This document shows, one piece after another, positions 61,951-64,000 of a stretch of DNA of 64,000 bases. Below the pieces are notes generated by a model. It did not search any database, was not told the origin of the DNA, and worked only from the letters and a program-made list of their open reading frames with translations. Each line of letters opens with the position of its first letter. Positions within the stretch are counted from its first letter, which is position 1. Origin of the DNA: Methanobacterium_D sp040373355 (lineage in GTDB: Archaea > Methanobacteriota > Methanobacteria > Methanobacteriales > Methanobacteriaceae); assembly GCF_047495555.1 (NCBI RefSeq), contig NZ_CP166866.1:1462001-1526000 (forward strand), given 5' to 3'. Both the position numbers and the translations under genes were made by a program.

Positions 61951-62190
61951 TCAAGGATAAGACTCATTTTCCGGAATTACTAAATAATGTTCTTCTACGA
62001 AGTATCCTCTATCTCCTAATTCCTTTATAATTTCAACTACGTGTGTTAATTGCCTTGTATCTGTAGATCTTACTCTAATTGTTTTTTCATCTATAAAAAT
62101 TTCCTCATCATGTTTTTTATAATCTTTGGCTACTTGACACCATAATACTTTAGGTACATCTTCATTAGTTAATTCAATAAATCCTTTCAT
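61951..62190 (-). CDS. Stand-alone copy of the unnamed C-terminal domain
   Basis: A 79-residue protein. TNEDVPKVLWCQVAKDYKKH and VVEIIKELGDRGYFVEEHYL align end to end with the tail of the response regulator gene that follows it on the same strand 158 bases away. Conserved points are VPK-LW-QVA, an ST-D motif and the block EIIKELG-RGYFVEEHY. No enzymatic motif is visible. GAGGG precedes the ATG. It may act as a free partner of the fused protein, or be its source by duplication. Confidence 0.75.
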   Translation of the reverse strand: MKGFIELTNEDVPKVLWCQVAKDYKKHDEEIFIDEKTIRVRSTDTRQLTHVVEIIKELGDRGYFVEEHYLVIPENESYP

Positions 62191-62356
62191 TATTATCCCT
62201 CAATAGATAAGATATACGATTTTTGTTATAAAAGCGTCAATTGTAATTTTGAAGTTCACATAATTGATTTTAAATATGTAGAGCATGATATAAATTTATT
62301 ACTAAATATTATCTTAATGTTAATTTTGAATTTTTCTTTTTTAGGAGGTATTATTT

Positions 62357-62425
62357 TTGGAAAGTTTTAAATCCAAAGAGGATAAAATGGGATATAAAGG
62401 TAAAGGGTGTAGGGATGAATACTAG
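62357..62425 (+). CDS. Possible 22-residue peptide overlapping the next start
   Basis: AGGAGG at 62343-62348 lies eight bases before TTG 62357. The frame reads MESFKSKEDKMGYKGKGCRD, EY and TAG at 62423-62425, overlapping the next gene's ATG (62415) by 11 bases. The strong site has no other start to serve. It could be a leader peptide that couples translation of the secreted protein. Evidence is the ribosome site only. Confidence 0.3.
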   Translation: MESFKSKEDKMGYKGKGCRDEY

Positions 62426-62729
62426 AAAAATGGGAAAAGTTTTCATTGTTTTAATGATTTCACTCATTGGATTTGGATGTGGATCATTTGCTAACGTATT
62501 AAATTCTGGTAATGACATTACCTATGGGCTAATACCTTCATCATTTGCGTTTGGAAACAATGGACAGATTTCAGCTATAGAAGATTCTTCATTTGAACCT
62601 GTTCATGTAATGAGACATTTCTACAATAACACTACTAATTCTACTAATTCAACTAATGTAATTAATGATGCTATTAATTCTACAGTTAATCAGGTTAAAA
62701 AATCAGTTAATAGAACAAATAGGAACTAA
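62415..62729 (+). CDS. Small secreted Asn/Thr/Ser-rich protein
   Basis: A 104-residue protein with an N-terminal signal (TRKMGKVFIVLMISLIGFGC). The GFGCGS stretch could be a lipobox-like site, which is uncertain in archaea. The mature part is polar, with a run of NxT and NxS sequons (NNTTNSTNSTN, INSTVNQ, VNRTNRN) that could be heavily N-glycosylated. GGTGTAGGG precedes the ATG closely. No family is recognised; surface location is likely. Confidence 0.6.
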   Translation: MNTRKMGKVFIVLMISLIGFGCGSFANVLNSGNDITYGLIPSSFAFGNNGQISAIEDSSFEPVHVMRHFYNNTTNSTNSTNVINDAINSTVNQVKKSVNRTNRN

Positions 62730-62875
62730 ACGCTAGTTTTTCTACGTTTTGTTTAAATAAGTAAATAATAATCAAATTTCTGATTTCTTATATAAAGATA
62801 TATAAATAATAATAACCAATATTTTTTTGATCTTATTTTAATTAGATACTATTTTTTGAGATTTGGTAGATTGTT

Positions 62876-64000
62876 ATGATAATTTTACGGCGAAATAAAA
62901 AGAATGTTGAGCTTTTCCCAATAGGAAGTTCTAAGGGGGCACTAAACTCAAGAAGAAAGCCAATTTTTCATGGAAATTTAAAACTTAAACGAGTTAATAA
63001 CAAGATAAAGCCCTACAAATTTATAGTTAAAAAGGGAGATAAAGAATCTCTTTTTCCACCAAGCGAAGCTATAAAGATTCTTAAAAAACAGAATGTTTAT
63101 ATAATTGACAGTGATCCTGAAATAGAAGAAATGCTAGATTCTCTAAATATAAAATATAAAAGAACTAGAATCTGTAAGCACTGTACAATGGGCGGCCATA
63201 TAACGATTATAAATCCTGAAGTAGCTTATCAATATCATAAAGACTATATCTGTCGAAGATGTGCTGAAGAAGAAATAAAAAGGGAATTAAAGTCTCATTC
63301 TTATGATTCAAGCGCATTTAGGAATTTTAAGAAGATGCTGGATAAAACAGGGGATTTGAATAAAGTTTTAAGTGTCTTTAATCCTAATTTTAATCCTATT
63401 AAAAATCCGGATTTAACTTTATTTGATAAAGTTACAGTCAAAGAGGATAATAAACTCTCAAAGATAAGCATCGATGAAATAAATATTCCTAAAGAACTAA
63501 AAAAAGTGCTTAAAAAGCAGGGAAAACATCTTCTTCCAGTTCAAGCACTTGCCCTTTCTAATGGACTCCTTGAAGGTAATAATATTCTTGTTGTTTCTGC
63601 AACTGCAAGTGGTAAAACCATGATTGGTGAATTAGCTGGAATACCAAATGCACTTAAAGGTAAGAAATTTATATTTTTAACACCACTTGTAGCACTTGCA
63701 AATCAGAAATACAGAGATTTCAAGAAAAGATACAGTAAATTAGGATTAAAAGTTGCAATTAGAGTGGGAATGAGCAGAATAAATGCTAAAGAAGAACTTT
63801 CGATAACAGATGAAGATGTAAGAACTGCAGATATTATTGTAGGAACATATGAGGGACTTGATTTTCTTATTCGTTCAGGAAAAGCAGAGGAACTTGGTGA
63901 ATTGGGTACGGTTGTTGTTGATGAGATACACATGCTGGATGATGAAGAACGCGGTCCAAGATTAAATGGACTTTTAGACAGATTGAAATCTATTTTTAAA
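62876..64000 (+). CDS. DEAD/DEAH-box helicase with N-terminal zinc-binding region, partial
   Basis: The first 375 codons of a gene that leaves the window. The N-terminal 200 residues hold a putative zinc site (RICKHCTMGGH with YICRRCAEEE). The helicase core begins near residue 205 with KKQGKHLLPVQALAL, Walker A VSATASGKTMIGEL, motif Ia TPLVALANQKYRDF and motif II VVDEIHML. This matches the Ski2-like archaeal group with a DUF5814-type N-terminus. It probably unwinds RNA or DNA with ATP; the substrate is not known. The ATG at 62876 has GGTAG upstream. Confidence 0.85.
   Translation, partial: MIILRRNKKNVELFPIGSSKGALNSRRKPIFHGNLKLKRVNNKIKPYKFIVKKGDKESLFPPSEAIKILKKQNVYIIDSDPEIEEMLDSLNIKYKRTRICKHCTMGGHITIINPEVAYQYHKDYICRRCAEEEIKRELKSHSYDSSAFRNFKKMLDKTGDLNKVLSVFNPNFNPIKNPDLTLFDKVTVKEDNKLSKISIDEINIPKELKKVLKKQGKHLLPVQALALSNGLLEGNNILVVSATASGKTMIGELAGIPNALKGKKFIFLTPLVALANQKYRDFKKRYSKLGLKVAIRVGMSRINAKEELSITDEDVRTADIIVGTYEGLDFLIRSGKAEELGELGTVVVDEIHMLDDEERGPRLNGLLDRLKSIFK

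Overview
The window looks like chromosome of a mesophilic hydrogenotrophic methanogen of the order Methanobacteriales, most likely Methanobacterium. The DNA is very AT-rich. It carries archaeal housekeeping genes (ribosomal protein S8e, SRP19, TRAM-domain protein, PheS, archaeal-type RecJ), methanogen marker gene mtxX, archaeal pantoate kinase, the archaeal riboflavin-pathway reductase, HypE, and polB2. PolB2 is the small piece of a family B DNA polymerase that is split in two in this order. No rRNA, tRNA, CRISPR array or intact insertion sequence was seen.

Bases 1-27,000 are an accessory-like region. It opens with the end of an endonuclease III-like glycosylase gene. It then holds sensor histidine kinases and stand-alone receivers, a DUF305 protein, a Dps-like ferritin, a run of transporters (CaCA exchanger, CDF, SulP, APC, NhaP-type antiporter), a DUF421 protein, a PRC-barrel protein, a blue-copper protein and a DUF389 protein. 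Long AT-rich gaps contain decayed gene fragments, two copies of a GC-rich conserved element that looks like a structured RNA, and short unlisted ORFs. Including the kinase at 31.5 kb there are five large kinases but no DNA-binding response regulator, so signalling probably ends in protein-protein contacts.

Bases 27,000-64,000 are mainly core metabolism and information processing. Tetrapyrrole genes (hemB, hemL, hemD, cobA, cbiC) are spread among them and would supply F430, cobamide and siroheme. The block from 53.4 to 58.4 kb on the minus strand (purS, purQ, cobA, hemD, srp19, recJ-like, COG1497 regulator) is tightly packed and reads as one or two operons. glmS follows, then a receiver fused to an unnamed C-terminal domain beside a stand-alone copy of that domain, then the start of a DEAD/DEAH helicase gene that leaves the window.

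The most unusual signals are: a non-repetitive array of eight perfect hairpins between uppS and tatD, seven of them with exactly three-base loops, with relatives in at least four other gaps; the two-copy conserved element with a compensatory base change; a PHP-domain gene whose Shine-Dalgarno sequence and conserved N-terminus point to an AUA start codon; the duplicated domain near 61-62 kb; and several tiny membrane-protein genes.
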